Origin: DASZFV01 sp035549075
GTDB lineage: Bacteria; Myxococcota_A; Polyangia; Fen-1088
Direction of reading: 5' to 3'
DNA length: 64,000 nt
Assembly (NCBI GenBank): GCA_035549075.1
Contig: DASZRT010000030.1
Location: 36,953-100,952 of the forward strand
Both the position numbers and the translations under genes were made by a program. The notes under the pieces were generated by a model, which saw only the letters and a program-made list of their open reading frames with translations, did no database searches and was not told the DNA's origin. Shown here in pieces: positions 35,303-43,712 of this stretch (its first letter is position 1; each line of letters begins with the position of its first letter).

Positions 35303-35649
35303 TTGATCCGTTTCTCCTTCTGTTTCAGGTCTTCGATGACGTTGTCGAGCTCGTCGAACCGCGCGGCCCACAGCTGGCGGAAGCTCTCGATCCAGTTGGT
35401 CGCCTCTTGCAGCTGGCGCGGGCCCAGCTTGCAGGTGCGCACGCGGCCGACCTTCTCGGTCCTCACGAGGCCCGCCTGCTCCAGCACGCCGACGTGCTTC
35501 ATCATCCCCGCGAGGGTCATGTCGAACTTCCCCGCGAGGTCGGTGATCGACGTGTCGGCGCGCCCGAGCTGCACGAGTACGCCGCGGCGGGTGACGTCGG
35601 CGAGCGCGGCGAACGAGGCGTCGAGCCTGGCTTCCGAATGCTTTACCAT
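35299..35649 (-). CDS. ArsR-family transcriptional regulator
   Basis: The 116-residue winged-helix repressor contains FAALADVTRRGVLVQLGRAD, the recognition segment FDMTLAGMMKHVGVLEQAG and the wing VRTEKVGRVRTCKLG. It lacks the CxCxxC metal site of ArsR/CadC sensors and has a single Cys (RTCKL), so it is probably not a metal sensor. The start codon lies inside the inverted repeat at 35641-35658, implying tight autoregulation. Confidence 0.92.
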   Translation of the reverse strand: MVKHSEARLDASFAALADVTRRGVLVQLGRADTSITDLAGKFDMTLAGMMKHVGVLEQAGLVRTEKVGRVRTCKLGPRQLQEATNWIESFRQLWAARFDELDNVIEDLKQKEKRIK

Positions 35650-35658
35650 TCGGTAAAG
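35641..35658 (-). promoter_or_regulatory. ArsR operator overlapping its own start codon
   Basis: CTTTACC and GGTAAAG are perfect 7-bp arms with a 4-nt spacer. The ArsR ATG is formed by the spacer and one arm. AT-rich sequence just upstream (TTAAATACTT on the minus strand) could be the -10, which would make the transcript leaderless. Confidence 0.65.
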
Positions 35659-35705
35659 TATTTAACACGCGCGCGGAGGCCCCGCAAGGAGCGGCTACGA
35701 AAGAC

Positions 35706-37283
35706 TCAACGCCGCGGGTGGAAGCGGTTCCAGACGCTCAGCTGCAGCTCCTCGCCCAGGTTCGCCGCGCGTCGCCACGCGGCGTCCGCGCGAGCCGACC
35801 CGACGACGGCGCGTCCCATGCGCTCGAGCTCGAAGTCGACGGCCTCGACCGCCGCCTCCATGCGAGAGAACCGCTCCTTCGGTCGCCCGTCCATGACGAC
35901 CTCCCAGCACTTGCCGCGGGCGGCGCGGCGCACGACCAGCACCTCGCACGCGCGACCTCCCCGCTGAAAGTGCAAACCGACGCCGTGGTGGCCCAGCGAG
36001 AACCACGCGTGGCTGGAGATCGCGCGGACGTCCTCGTGCGTGCGCAGCGTGAGGGGATCGAAGCTCGCGGCGCGATCCTGGATCTCGGCCAGCGTGACGG
36101 CGCCGGCCTCGAGCTCGAAGCCGGGGCGATCGAACTCGATGGCCATCCACACGCGGCGCGCCTCGTTGGCGTCGCCGCCGCGCAGGTCCAGGTCGCGCGG
36201 CGCGCCGAACAGCGACGGCAACGTGCACAGGCTCAGCTCCGTCAGATCGACGAAGTCGAGCACGAGACAATCGGCCTTGCCCGGATGCAGGCGCGTGCCG
36301 CGTCCCACGCACTGCGCGTACATCCCTTCGGAGCGCGTGGGCCGCGCCATGGCGACGCACGAGACGCCGGGATCGTCGAATCCCTCGGTCAAGACGCCCA
36401 CGTTCGTGAGCACCTGGACGCGCCCTTCGCGAAAGTCGGCCAGCGCCTGCGCGCGCGCGTCGCTGGGCATCGCGCCGTGGACGATGCCCGCGGGGACGCC
36501 GAGCGCGTTCAGCGCGTGCGCCAGGTGCCGCGCGTGGTTCACCGTCACGCAAAACGCGATCGTCCGGCGATCGCGCGCCAGCTCCTGAATCGAGCGCGCG
36601 ACGAGCGCGTTGCGATCTTCGATGTCGACGGCCTCGGCCAGCTGCGCCTCGTCAAAGTCGAGGCCCGCCGTCGAGAGCCGGCGCAGGTCGGCCGTGGTCG
36701 CGACGCGGTAGCCGCGCAAGGGCGCGAGGAAGCCGTCCTCGATCAGCTCGGGCAGCGTGCGCGAGTAGACGATCTCCTCGAAGACCGCGTTCAACCCCTG
36801 GCCGTCGCCACGCGACGTCGTGGCCGTGAAGCCGAGCAGCGTGCCCGTGAACGTCGGCTCGAAGACGCCGAGCTGGCGCAGCACGCGCAGGTTGTCCTCG
36901 GCGGCCGCGTGGTGGCACTCGTCGTAGACGATGAGCCCGACGTCGCGCCCGCGCAGCAAATTCGCGAGGCGCTCTTCGTGCAGCGAGCGGATCGAGCACA
37001 CGAGCACGCGCGCGTCCGGCGCCGCGCGCGAGGCGCCGCGCTCGATGGCGACGACGCCCTCGCCGCCCATCGCGCGTTGCAGCTTGTCGCGCGCCTGCGT
37101 CAGCAGCTCTTCGCGGTGGGCGAGCACCAGCACCTGCCGCCGCGCGAGCCCCGCGAGGTGCGAAAAGATCACCGTCTTTCCCGCCCCCGTGGGCAGGTGA
37201 ACCAGCAGCCGCCGCTTGCCCGCGCGACGAGCCGCCAGCACGGCGTCGACGGCGGCGCGCTGGTAAGGACGAAGATCGCTCAT
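35706..37283 (-). CDS. SF2 DEAD/DEAH-box helicase
   Basis: The protein has 525 residues. The helicase motifs are QRAAV, Walker A in HLPTGAGKTVIFSHLA, DECH in VYDECHHAAAEDN, LLGFTATTSRGDGQGL, TNVGVLTEGFDDPGV, and motif VI in QCVGRGTRLHPGK. This is a UvrB/Res-subunit-like SF2 core of about 365 residues, with a roughly 150-residue C-terminal region of unknown fold. It resembles stand-alone restriction-type or RadD-like helicases involved in DNA repair. It has no nuclease domain and no adjacent restriction genes. Confidence 0.92.
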   Translation of the reverse strand: MSDLRPYQRAAVDAVLAARRAGKRRLLVHLPTGAGKTVIFSHLAGLARRQVLVLAHREELLTQARDKLQRAMGGEGVVAIERGASRAAPDARVLVCSIRSLHEERLANLLRGRDVGLIVYDECHHAAAEDNLRVLRQLGVFEPTFTGTLLGFTATTSRGDGQGLNAVFEEIVYSRTLPELIEDGFLAPLRGYRVATTADLRRLSTAGLDFDEAQLAEAVDIEDRNALVARSIQELARDRRTIAFCVTVNHARHLAHALNALGVPAGIVHGAMPSDARAQALADFREGRVQVLTNVGVLTEGFDDPGVSCVAMARPTRSEGMYAQCVGRGTRLHPGKADCLVLDFVDLTELSLCTLPSLFGAPRDLDLRGGDANEARRVWMAIEFDRPGFELEAGAVTLAEIQDRAASFDPLTLRTHEDVRAISSHAWFSLGHHGVGLHFQRGGRACEVLVVRRAARGKCWEVVMDGRPKERFSRMEAAVEAVDFELERMGRAVVGSARADAAWRRAANLGEELQLSVWNRFHPRR

Positions 37284-37320
37284 GGTCTCGCTTCGGCGTT
37301 TCCGCCGAAAGATTGCGTGG

Positions 37321-37818
37321 TCAACGAGACCGGCGCGAGCGAGCCGCCGTGATCAGCAGCGCGAGCGAGATCGCCCCGAGGGCGATCGACGAGGAGCGGC
37401 CCCCCGCGGCGGCGCAGCCGAGCTGGGGATCGCTCACGGCGCCCGGATGCGCCGGCGTGCTCGCCGCCGAGTTCGGGTCGCTTCCAGCGACGATCTCGTC
37501 CGTGTCGATCGAGCCGTCGCCGTCGCTGTCGACCTTGTCGGTCACGAGCCGATCGAGGGCCTGGGCAAGGCCGTCGCCGTCCCCGAGCCCACGCGCGCGC
37601 AGCGCCCACCCGAACGGCGTCACGACGGTCGCGCCGATGCCCTGCTTGCCGTACTCGTGACACACCCCGCACGGAGGCGCCGTCGGAGCCCCGAGGTGAC
37701 TCGCGATCTCGCGCGGAAACTCATCGCGCGCCTGAGCCCACGGCTGGCGCGCGCCCGAAACCACGAGGAGGGCGAGCCCACCGAGGATCGCCGACGACGA
37801 ACGCTTCGAATGAGTCAT
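37321..37818 (-). CDS. Mono-haem c protein with Ca-binding loop and MYXO-CTERM-like tail
   Basis: The protein has 165 residues. The signal peptide ends in the QPWAQA region. One CxxCH haem site follows (APPCGVCHEYGKQG), then a thrombospondin/EF-like acidic loop (DSDGDGSIDTDEIVAGSDPN). The C-terminus is QLGCAAAGG plus a hydrophobic helix and RSRRSR, the MYXO-CTERM sorting pattern. It begins 8 nt after the beta-barrel-like haem gene. It is probably a surface-anchored electron-transfer protein working with that neighbour. Confidence 0.78.
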   Translation of the reverse strand: MTHSKRSSSAILGGLALLVVSGARQPWAQARDEFPREIASHLGAPTAPPCGVCHEYGKQGIGATVVTPFGWALRARGLGDGDGLAQALDRLVTDKVDSDGDGSIDTDEIVAGSDPNSAASTPAHPGAVSDPQLGCAAAGGRSSSIALGAISLALLITAARSRRSR

Positions 37819-37826
37819 GGGTCGCC

Positions 37827-39023
37827 TCACAGATAGAGATGCGCCTGGACGAGGAACGCCTTCTCGTCGAGCTCGTCGGTGCCGAACGCCATCTTCCGCC
37901 ACATGAAGTCGAGGCGCACGTCGAACTGCCTCAAGCAGAACCAATCGAGGGCGGCCCATCCTCCGTAGGACGACTTCGTCGCCGGCGTTCCCGGGGTCAA
38001 CGTCTCGCCCGTGAGGATGACGTGAAGGCCGCCGACGGGCTCGACGTCGCCCTGGAGCATGCTGACGAACCCCGTCGTGGCGGACGCGCCCGTCGGGCTG
38101 TCGTGCACGACGTCGGCCTCCGCGAGGATCACGAGCGCCTCGGCCGGTGAGGCGCGCGCGAAGAGGCCGTGGGCCTGGCGCCAGTTGGCGACGTCGAGGC
38201 GCACGTCTTGCGCCACGTGCGTGACCAGGCTGCTGGCGCCGACGGCGAGGCCCGGCCGAGGGACGAGCTCGACGCTGGCGCTGTAGCCCCGCTGGCGGCG
38301 TGCATCGGGGCTGATCTGGTAGTTGCCCAGGATCCCCATGAGCTCGGCGCGCAGCCGGTTCGACGAGTACGCGAACGCGACGCCGTGCTCCTGGAGATCG
38401 TTGATGTCGGTGCGCGTCTCTTGGCGCACCCAGAGCGTGTGCTCGATCGAGCGGATCCCGAACGGCAGGTTCATGCGGCCGGCGCGCACGAGGAACGTGT
38501 CCCCGTCGGGCGCGTAGCCGACCCAATGCTCGCGCGAGACGAGGTTCCCCGCGACGGCGGCGTAGGACGAATCGTTGACGACGCCCAGGCTCGCCGACGC
38601 GCGGAGCGGCCCTTGCCGGATGCCCGCGCGCAGGTCGGCCTGCATGAGGACGAGGTCGGCCTTCCAGCTCGGGCCCGGAGCGCCCGACCCCGCGGGCGCC
38701 CCCGTCACCTGCGTCCCGAGAACTGCGGCTCGAAACCCGGCGCCCAGCAGCAGCCAATCCGGTGTATCGACGTGTCCCCACAACAAGCCGGCCTTGCGCT
38801 CCTCGCCACCCTGGCCGTGGTGCATCGTGAGCTCTTCGTCGCCCTCCTCGCGCCCGTAGCGCGTGAGCAGCCCCGACCCCGACGGATCGACGTGACACGA
38901 AACGCATCCGTCGTGCCCGTGCCGAATCATCCACGGATACGCTTCGGCGCGCGAGGTCGCGGCGGCCGTGCCGAGGAACGAGATGAAAATCAAGAAGAGG
39001 CGAGCGGTCGCCCGTGATCGCAT
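37827..39023 (-). CDS. Outer-membrane beta-barrel-like protein with N-terminal CxxCH
   Basis: The protein has 398 residues. The signal peptide is LIFISFLGTAAATSRAEA. One haem c site follows, GCVSCHVDPSGSGLLTRYGR. The rest alternates strand-like segments with Gly, Asp and Asn turns and ends LVQAHLYL, a typical barrel C-terminus. Fusion of a haem motif to a porin-like barrel suggests transfer of electrons across the outer membrane, as porin-cytochrome systems do. No close family was recognised. The next gene, 8 nt on, is another mono-haem protein. Confidence 0.68.
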   Translation of the reverse strand: MRSRATARLFLIFISFLGTAAATSRAEAYPWMIRHGHDGCVSCHVDPSGSGLLTRYGREEGDEELTMHHGQGGEERKAGLLWGHVDTPDWLLLGAGFRAAVLGTQVTGAPAGSGAPGPSWKADLVLMQADLRAGIRQGPLRASASLGVVNDSSYAAVAGNLVSREHWVGYAPDGDTFLVRAGRMNLPFGIRSIEHTLWVRQETRTDINDLQEHGVAFAYSSNRLRAELMGILGNYQISPDARRQRGYSASVELVPRPGLAVGASSLVTHVAQDVRLDVANWRQAHGLFARASPAEALVILAEADVVHDSPTGASATTGFVSMLQGDVEPVGGLHVILTGETLTPGTPATKSSYGGWAALDWFCLRQFDVRLDFMWRKMAFGTDELDEKAFLVQAHLYL

Positions 39024-39151
39024 ATGACTTTTCTACATCGCTTCCATCATCGCGCGCACCGCGCGCCGTCCGTGATCAGGTCGAGACACGCGGACCGTGA
39101 CGCCCGCCGCACTCGACTCGATCGATCGCGCGTGCTAGGGGAGCCGTCACC

Positions 39152-39841
39152 ATGTCCAAGACGATCATCATCTACGGTTACGGTCCCGGGATCTCGAACG
39201 CGGTCGCGGAGAGGTTCGGGGCTGAAGGGTTTTCGCTCGCGCTCGTCGCGCGCAACGCCGAGAAGCTGACGGCCGCGGTGAAGGCGTTCGAGGCGAAGGG
39301 GATTCGCGCGGCGGCTTTCCCGGCCGACGTCAGCGATCCGGCGGCGGCGCGCGCCGTCGTCGCGAAGGTTCGCGAGAAGCTCGGCCCCATCGCGGCCGTC
39401 GAGTGGAACGCGTACTCGGGCGCGGCGGGCGATCTGCTGGCGGCGGACGCGGCGGCCCTGCAGACGGCGCTGAACGTCGCCGTGACCAGCTTGCTCGCGG
39501 CGGTGCAAGAAGCGCTGCCCGATCTCAAGCAGCAGAAAGATCCCGCGGTGCTCGTCATCAACGGCGGCCTCGGCTACTTCGACGAGAACGTCGACGCCAT
39601 GGCGGTGCAGTGGAAGGCGTCGGGGCTCGCCATCGCGAACGCGGCGAAGCACAAGCTCGTGGGGCTGCTCTCGAAGCAGCTCGCGAGCGACGGCGTCTAC
39701 GTCGGCGAGGTCGTCGTGCTCGTGTCTGTGAAGGGCACGCCCTTCGACAACGGCACGGCGACCCTCGAGGCCTCGACCGTCGCCGCGAAGCTGTGGGACC
39801 TGTACAAGGCCCGCGGCGAAGTCTCGGCGCAGGTCAAATAG
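39152..39841 (+). CDS. Short-chain dehydrogenase-like protein, catalytic Tyr absent
   Basis: The 229-residue Rossmann protein has a nucleotide loop TIIIYGYGPGISNAV and LALVARNAEKL. In the position of the SDR YxxxK motif it reads SGLAIANAAKHKL, which keeps Lys but has no Tyr four residues before. It may therefore bind NAD(P) without normal SDR chemistry. It is monocistronic, with a terminator not evident. Related proteins are often annotated as SDR family NAD(P)-dependent oxidoreductases. Confidence 0.82.
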   Translation: MSKTIIIYGYGPGISNAVAERFGAEGFSLALVARNAEKLTAAVKAFEAKGIRAAAFPADVSDPAAARAVVAKVREKLGPIAAVEWNAYSGAAGDLLAADAAALQTALNVAVTSLLAAVQEALPDLKQQKDPAVLVINGGLGYFDENVDAMAVQWKASGLAIANAAKHKLVGLLSKQLASDGVYVGEVVVLVSVKGTPFDNGTATLEASTVAAKLWDLYKARGEVSAQVK

Positions 39842-39910
39842 ACCGCGAGACTCGGCCGCCGATCGAAGCAGCCCTGGGCGACGTCGCCGTCGTCCAGGGC
39901 TGGCGAAGCG

Positions 39911-40888
39911 CTACGGGTGTTGCGCGTAGTACGCCGCGTTCTGGATCGCGATCGCGTTGGCGGCGGTCGTCGTGTAGTCGGTGTCGTTCGCGAAGATGTA
40001 CGAATTCTGGCAGTCGGGGACGTAGTACTTCGGGCCGACCTTGATGAGGCCGTTCGACGAATCGGCGAGCGCCTGAATCGCGTCGTCGAAGTACTGGCCC
40101 ACGACCGTCGACGGATCGCTGTTGTTGGGGCACATCATGTTGCCCGGCGCGCGGCCCATCGTGAGGAGATCGATCTCCTTGGCGGTTGGGTACGTCGTCT
40201 TGATGTTGGTGAGGACCTTCTCCAGCAACCCTTGAATCGTCGGCTGATCGTGCTTCGTGTCGGGGCTGAAGCCGACGAAGAGCACGCGGTCCGGCGTGGT
40301 CTCGCCCGAGGGGCAAGGCGTGTACGTTTTGATCTGCCAGACGCCGTTCTTCGGGTCGGCCCACTTCTCGACGTACGAGTACTTCTGCAGCTTGGCCTCC
40401 CATTTCGTCGGGTCGATGCCGTCTTGCTGCAAGAACGTCTTGGTGGCGCCGCCGGGGTTCGTGCCGTTGAACCACTGGCTCGTCGTGAACAGGCCGAGCA
40501 CCATCGTGCACGAGAAGGGACCGGCCGACGTGCCGGTGCCGCCCGCCCCGCCTTGCCCGACCTGGCCGCCTTGTCCCGCGTCGGCGTCGGCTTGCCCGCC
40601 GCTTCCGCCGGACGAGCTTCCGCCGGTGCCCGCGACGTCGCCGCCACTCCCGCCGGTGGACCCGGTTTCGCCGCCGCTTCCGCCCGAGGCGCTCTGGCCG
40701 CCGGAGCCGCCCGAGGCTTGGGTGGTTCCGCCTTCGCCGCCGCTCGTGCCGCCCGTCTGCGCGATGCCGCCGCTCCCGCCTTGCCCGGCTTGTCCACCTT
40801 GCCCGCCCTTCGGGACTTGGCCACTCGAACAACCAGCTGAAAGAACCAACGATAGAACCAGCTTCGACACGAGCGAGTCTGCCTTCAC
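39911..40888 (-). CDS. Gly-rich stalk lipoprotein with unassigned C-terminal domain
   Basis: The protein has 325 residues from a GTG at 40888 preceded by AGGAGG. The lipobox ends LSAGC (Cys20). About 110 residues of GGxGG-type low complexity follow. The C-terminal 195 residues (GPFSCTMVLGLFTTSQWFNG, DRVLFVGFSPDTKHDQPTIQ, VGPKYYVPDCQNSYIFANDT) form a folded domain I do not recognise, with a distant SGNH-hydrolase look. Two Cys pairs may form disulfides. It is a cell-envelope protein of unknown function. Confidence 0.72.
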   Translation of the reverse strand: MKADSLVSKLVLSLVLSAGCSSGQVPKGGQGGQAGQGGSGGIAQTGGTSGGEGGTTQASGGSGGQSASGGSGGETGSTGGSGGDVAGTGGSSSGGSGGQADADAGQGGQVGQGGAGGTGTSAGPFSCTMVLGLFTTSQWFNGTNPGGATKTFLQQDGIDPTKWEAKLQKYSYVEKWADPKNGVWQIKTYTPCPSGETTPDRVLFVGFSPDTKHDQPTIQGLLEKVLTNIKTTYPTAKEIDLLTMGRAPGNMMCPNNSDPSTVVGQYFDDAIQALADSSNGLIKVGPKYYVPDCQNSYIFANDTDYTTTAANAIAIQNAAYYAQHP

Positions 40889-40929
40889 GCTAAACCTCCT
40901 ATGTTCGCGAGACGGCCCGGGGGGGCGGC

Positions 40930-40950
40930 GTAAACATAGGCGTGTAAACA
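40930..40950 (-). promoter_or_regulatory. Paired TGTTTAC motifs upstream of the Gly-rich lipoprotein
   Basis: On the minus strand TGTTTAC occurs twice, 14 bp apart, about 42-62 nt upstream of the GTG start. The same heptamer core is paired before the esterase gene at 30917. Confidence 0.28.
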
Positions 40951-41110
40951 CTCGGCGTGAGGCGACGCACACCTCGCCGATGCCACGCAAGAAGCTCAAG
41001 TAAATCCGTTAGTTGCTTGGACTTCCCAGATTCGAGGATCGGTCGGGCTAGATCGGCCGCGTCTTCAGGCGGCTCGCGTCTGCCCGGACCAGGCTCTAAT
41101 TTGTACGCGC

Positions 41111-43537
41111 TCAGACGGGTGGAGGATCGATCTCGCGCTCGTGGTGCCGATGCCGCGCGATCGCGCGCACGAAATCGGGCAACGCCGCATCAGCGTCGCG
41201 TTTCCGTTCGAGCAGCAAGCCGGGATCGCGTTCCCCCGACGGCAACACAGCGGTCGCGCCCGTGCTCTCGACGAAGCCACACGCGTCGCCGAGCGCGAGG
41301 ATCGGTTTGGCGTGACGGTAGGCGTCCGTGACGAACGCGATGGCGTGACCCAGCTTGCCGAGCGCGTCGGCCGACTCTTGGCCGCCCGGCACGGCGACGG
41401 CGTCGAACAACACCGACGGCGTCGTCTCGAACGTGACCTCCACCTCGAGCTCGCGGCCCTCGGCGGTTTTCACGACGCCGAGGCGCGGGCCCACGTAGCG
41501 CGGAACGGCCCGCGCGGCCGTGAGGCCTTCGTGCAGCCGACGTGCGGCCGCGCCGTCGACGCCGTCGGCGACGAGGATCGCGATGCGCCGCGTTCCGATG
41601 CCGCCGTCGCCGGGACGCGCGAGCAACGACAGCGCCGGGGAGCGGTCGATCTCGGCAGTGGGCGGTCGCCTCAGGGCCTTGGGCAACGCTTCGGGCATGT
41701 CGTCGAAGCCGAGCTGCGCGGCCAGCGTCATCGCGAGCTCACGGTCGACGTTGGCGAGCGTGGCGACGACGCGACGGCGCACGGCGGGCACCTGCACCTT
41801 CGTGAGCTCGAAGCGAAAGCCTCGCACGATGTGCGCCTTCTCGACGGGCGTCTGGCTGTTCCAGAACAGCGTCGCTTGGTTGTAGTGCTCGGCGAACTTC
41901 TCGGGCTTGCCGCGCAGCTTGTCGCCGTCGACGGCTTCGACGAAAGACGTGAAGCCGCGCGCGCCCGCTTGGAACGGGCAACCGCCGCCGAGCGAGCTCG
42001 GTTCGTAGGCGACGCGCCCGCGGTGGATCGCCTGGCGGTGCATGCCGTCGCGCTGGTTGTTGTGCACCTCGGCGACCGAGGCGTTGACGGGGATTTCGTG
42101 GAAGTTGGGCCCGCCGAGGCGCGAGATCTGCGTGTCGACGTACGAGTGAATGCGGCCCGCGAGCAACGGGTCGTCGGTGAAGTCGATGCCCGGCACGACG
42201 TGGGCCGTGCAAAAGGCGACCTGCTCGGTCTCGGCGAAGAAATTGTCGGGGTTGCGATTGAGCACGAGGCGACCCACGGGCGTCACGGGCACGAGCTCTT
42301 CGGGGACGAGCTTCGTCGCGTCGAGCACGTCGAAGCTGAAGCTCTCAGCCTGACGCTCCGAGAACATCTGAAAGCCGAGCTCCCACTCGGGGAACGCGCC
42401 CGCTTCGATCGCTTCCCAGAGGTCGCGCCGGTGAAAGTCGGGATCGGCGCCCGAGATCTTCACGGCCTCGTCCCAATCGAGCGAATGCGTGCCCAAGAGC
42501 GGCCGCCAATGAAATTTTACGAACGTGCTCTTGCCCGCTTCGTTGACGAGGCGAAACGTGTGCACGCCAAAGCCCTGCATCATGCGGTAGCTGCGCGGCA
42601 ACGCGCGATCGGACATGACCCACATCAGCATGTGCGTCGACTCGGGCATGAGGGACACGAAGTCCCAGAACGTGTCATGCGCCGTCGCCGCTTGCGGCAT
42701 CGCGAAGTGCGGCTCGGGCTTGGCCGCGTGAATGAGGTCGGGAAACTTCATCGCGTCCTGGATGAAGAACACGGGGATGTTGTTGCCGACGAGATCCCAG
42801 TTGCCCTGCTCCGTGTAGAACTTCACGGCGAAGCCACGAACGTCGCGCGCCGTGTCCGTCGAGCCACGCTCGCCCACGACCGTCGAGAAGCGCACGAACA
42901 CGGGCGTGCGCTTGCCCTTCTCCGAGAATAGCGCGGCGCGCGTCACCGAACCCATCGGCTGCGTGCATTCGAAATAACCGTGCGCGCCCGACCCGCGCGC
43001 GTGGACGATGCGCTCGGGAATGCGCTCGTGATCGAAGTGGGTGATCTTCTCACGAAGGATGAAATCCTCGAGCAACGCGGGGCCGCGCAGCCCCGCTTTG
43101 AGCGAATTCTGGTTGTCGGCGACGGGGACGCCCTGGTTCGTGGTGAGCGGGCGCGCCGTCGAGTCCACGCGGACACGATCGAGGGGTTGGTTGGTCGGGT
43201 TCGCGCCCAACGCCGGAGCGCCGGACCCCACTTTGATCGACCGGCTCGTCTCGGTGAGCGTGCTTCCGGTCGAAGCAGGCTGCGCTTCGACGGAGGCTCC
43301 CACGGGCGGCGTCGCCGCGGCCCGACCGTATTCGAGCGGTTTGCCCGTGTTGTACGGCACCGCCGCGGCGAGCGCCTCGACCGCGGCCGCCTTCTCGACG
43401 AGCGCGTCGCCGCCGCCGCTGGTGCCGCGGCCGTTGCGGCGCGCGGGTCCACCCACCGTCGCGCGCGCGCTCGAGGCCGCGCTGCCATTCGATCGCTTCT
43501 GAGTTCGGCTTTCGCTCGTCGACCGTTTGTTCGCCAT
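41111..43537 (-). CDS. katE: Large-subunit catalase HPII (clade 2)
   Basis: The protein has 808 residues, which dismutates hydrogen peroxide with haem. The active-site His is in THFDHERIPERIVHARG. The Asn lies in DLVGNNIPVFFIQDA, and the proximal haem Tyr is in RIHSYVDTQISRLGG. The length and the C-terminal flavodoxin/DJ-1-like domain (RRIAILVADGVDGAAARRL, DAVAVPGGQESADALGKL) define the large-subunit class. The first 90 residues are basic, Ser/Arg-rich, longer than most. The start is ATG 43537, divergent from a di-haem lipoprotein gene. Confidence 0.96.
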   Translation of the reverse strand: MANKRSTSESRTQKRSNGSAASSARATVGGPARRNGRGTSGGGDALVEKAAAVEALAAAVPYNTGKPLEYGRAAATPPVGASVEAQPASTGSTLTETSRSIKVGSGAPALGANPTNQPLDRVRVDSTARPLTTNQGVPVADNQNSLKAGLRGPALLEDFILREKITHFDHERIPERIVHARGSGAHGYFECTQPMGSVTRAALFSEKGKRTPVFVRFSTVVGERGSTDTARDVRGFAVKFYTEQGNWDLVGNNIPVFFIQDAMKFPDLIHAAKPEPHFAMPQAATAHDTFWDFVSLMPESTHMLMWVMSDRALPRSYRMMQGFGVHTFRLVNEAGKSTFVKFHWRPLLGTHSLDWDEAVKISGADPDFHRRDLWEAIEAGAFPEWELGFQMFSERQAESFSFDVLDATKLVPEELVPVTPVGRLVLNRNPDNFFAETEQVAFCTAHVVPGIDFTDDPLLAGRIHSYVDTQISRLGGPNFHEIPVNASVAEVHNNQRDGMHRQAIHRGRVAYEPSSLGGGCPFQAGARGFTSFVEAVDGDKLRGKPEKFAEHYNQATLFWNSQTPVEKAHIVRGFRFELTKVQVPAVRRRVVATLANVDRELAMTLAAQLGFDDMPEALPKALRRPPTAEIDRSPALSLLARPGDGGIGTRRIAILVADGVDGAAARRLHEGLTAARAVPRYVGPRLGVVKTAEGRELEVEVTFETTPSVLFDAVAVPGGQESADALGKLGHAIAFVTDAYRHAKPILALGDACGFVESTGATAVLPSGERDPGLLLERKRDADAALPDFVRAIARHRHHEREIDPPPV

Positions 43538-43712
43538 GTCGCCGCCGGAATCTAAGAACTCGTGTCGCGGGGGCAATGGACTTTCGTTCAACCGGATCTG
43601 GCGAAGTCGGGACTGGCGCCGCGACGTTGCCATGTCCAGTTTGTCGACGAACGCGATCATGGTGAGCGATTGGTTCGCTTTCTCGTGTGCGCAGCGAGAT
43701 CAGGAGGTCGTG

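Noticed and set aside
34829..35668. 279-codon reading joining ArsR and SRPBCC regions as a fusion
   Set aside because: The upstream part is an out-of-frame translation of the ArsR gene; the ATGA overlap at 35299-35302 gives two normal proteins.
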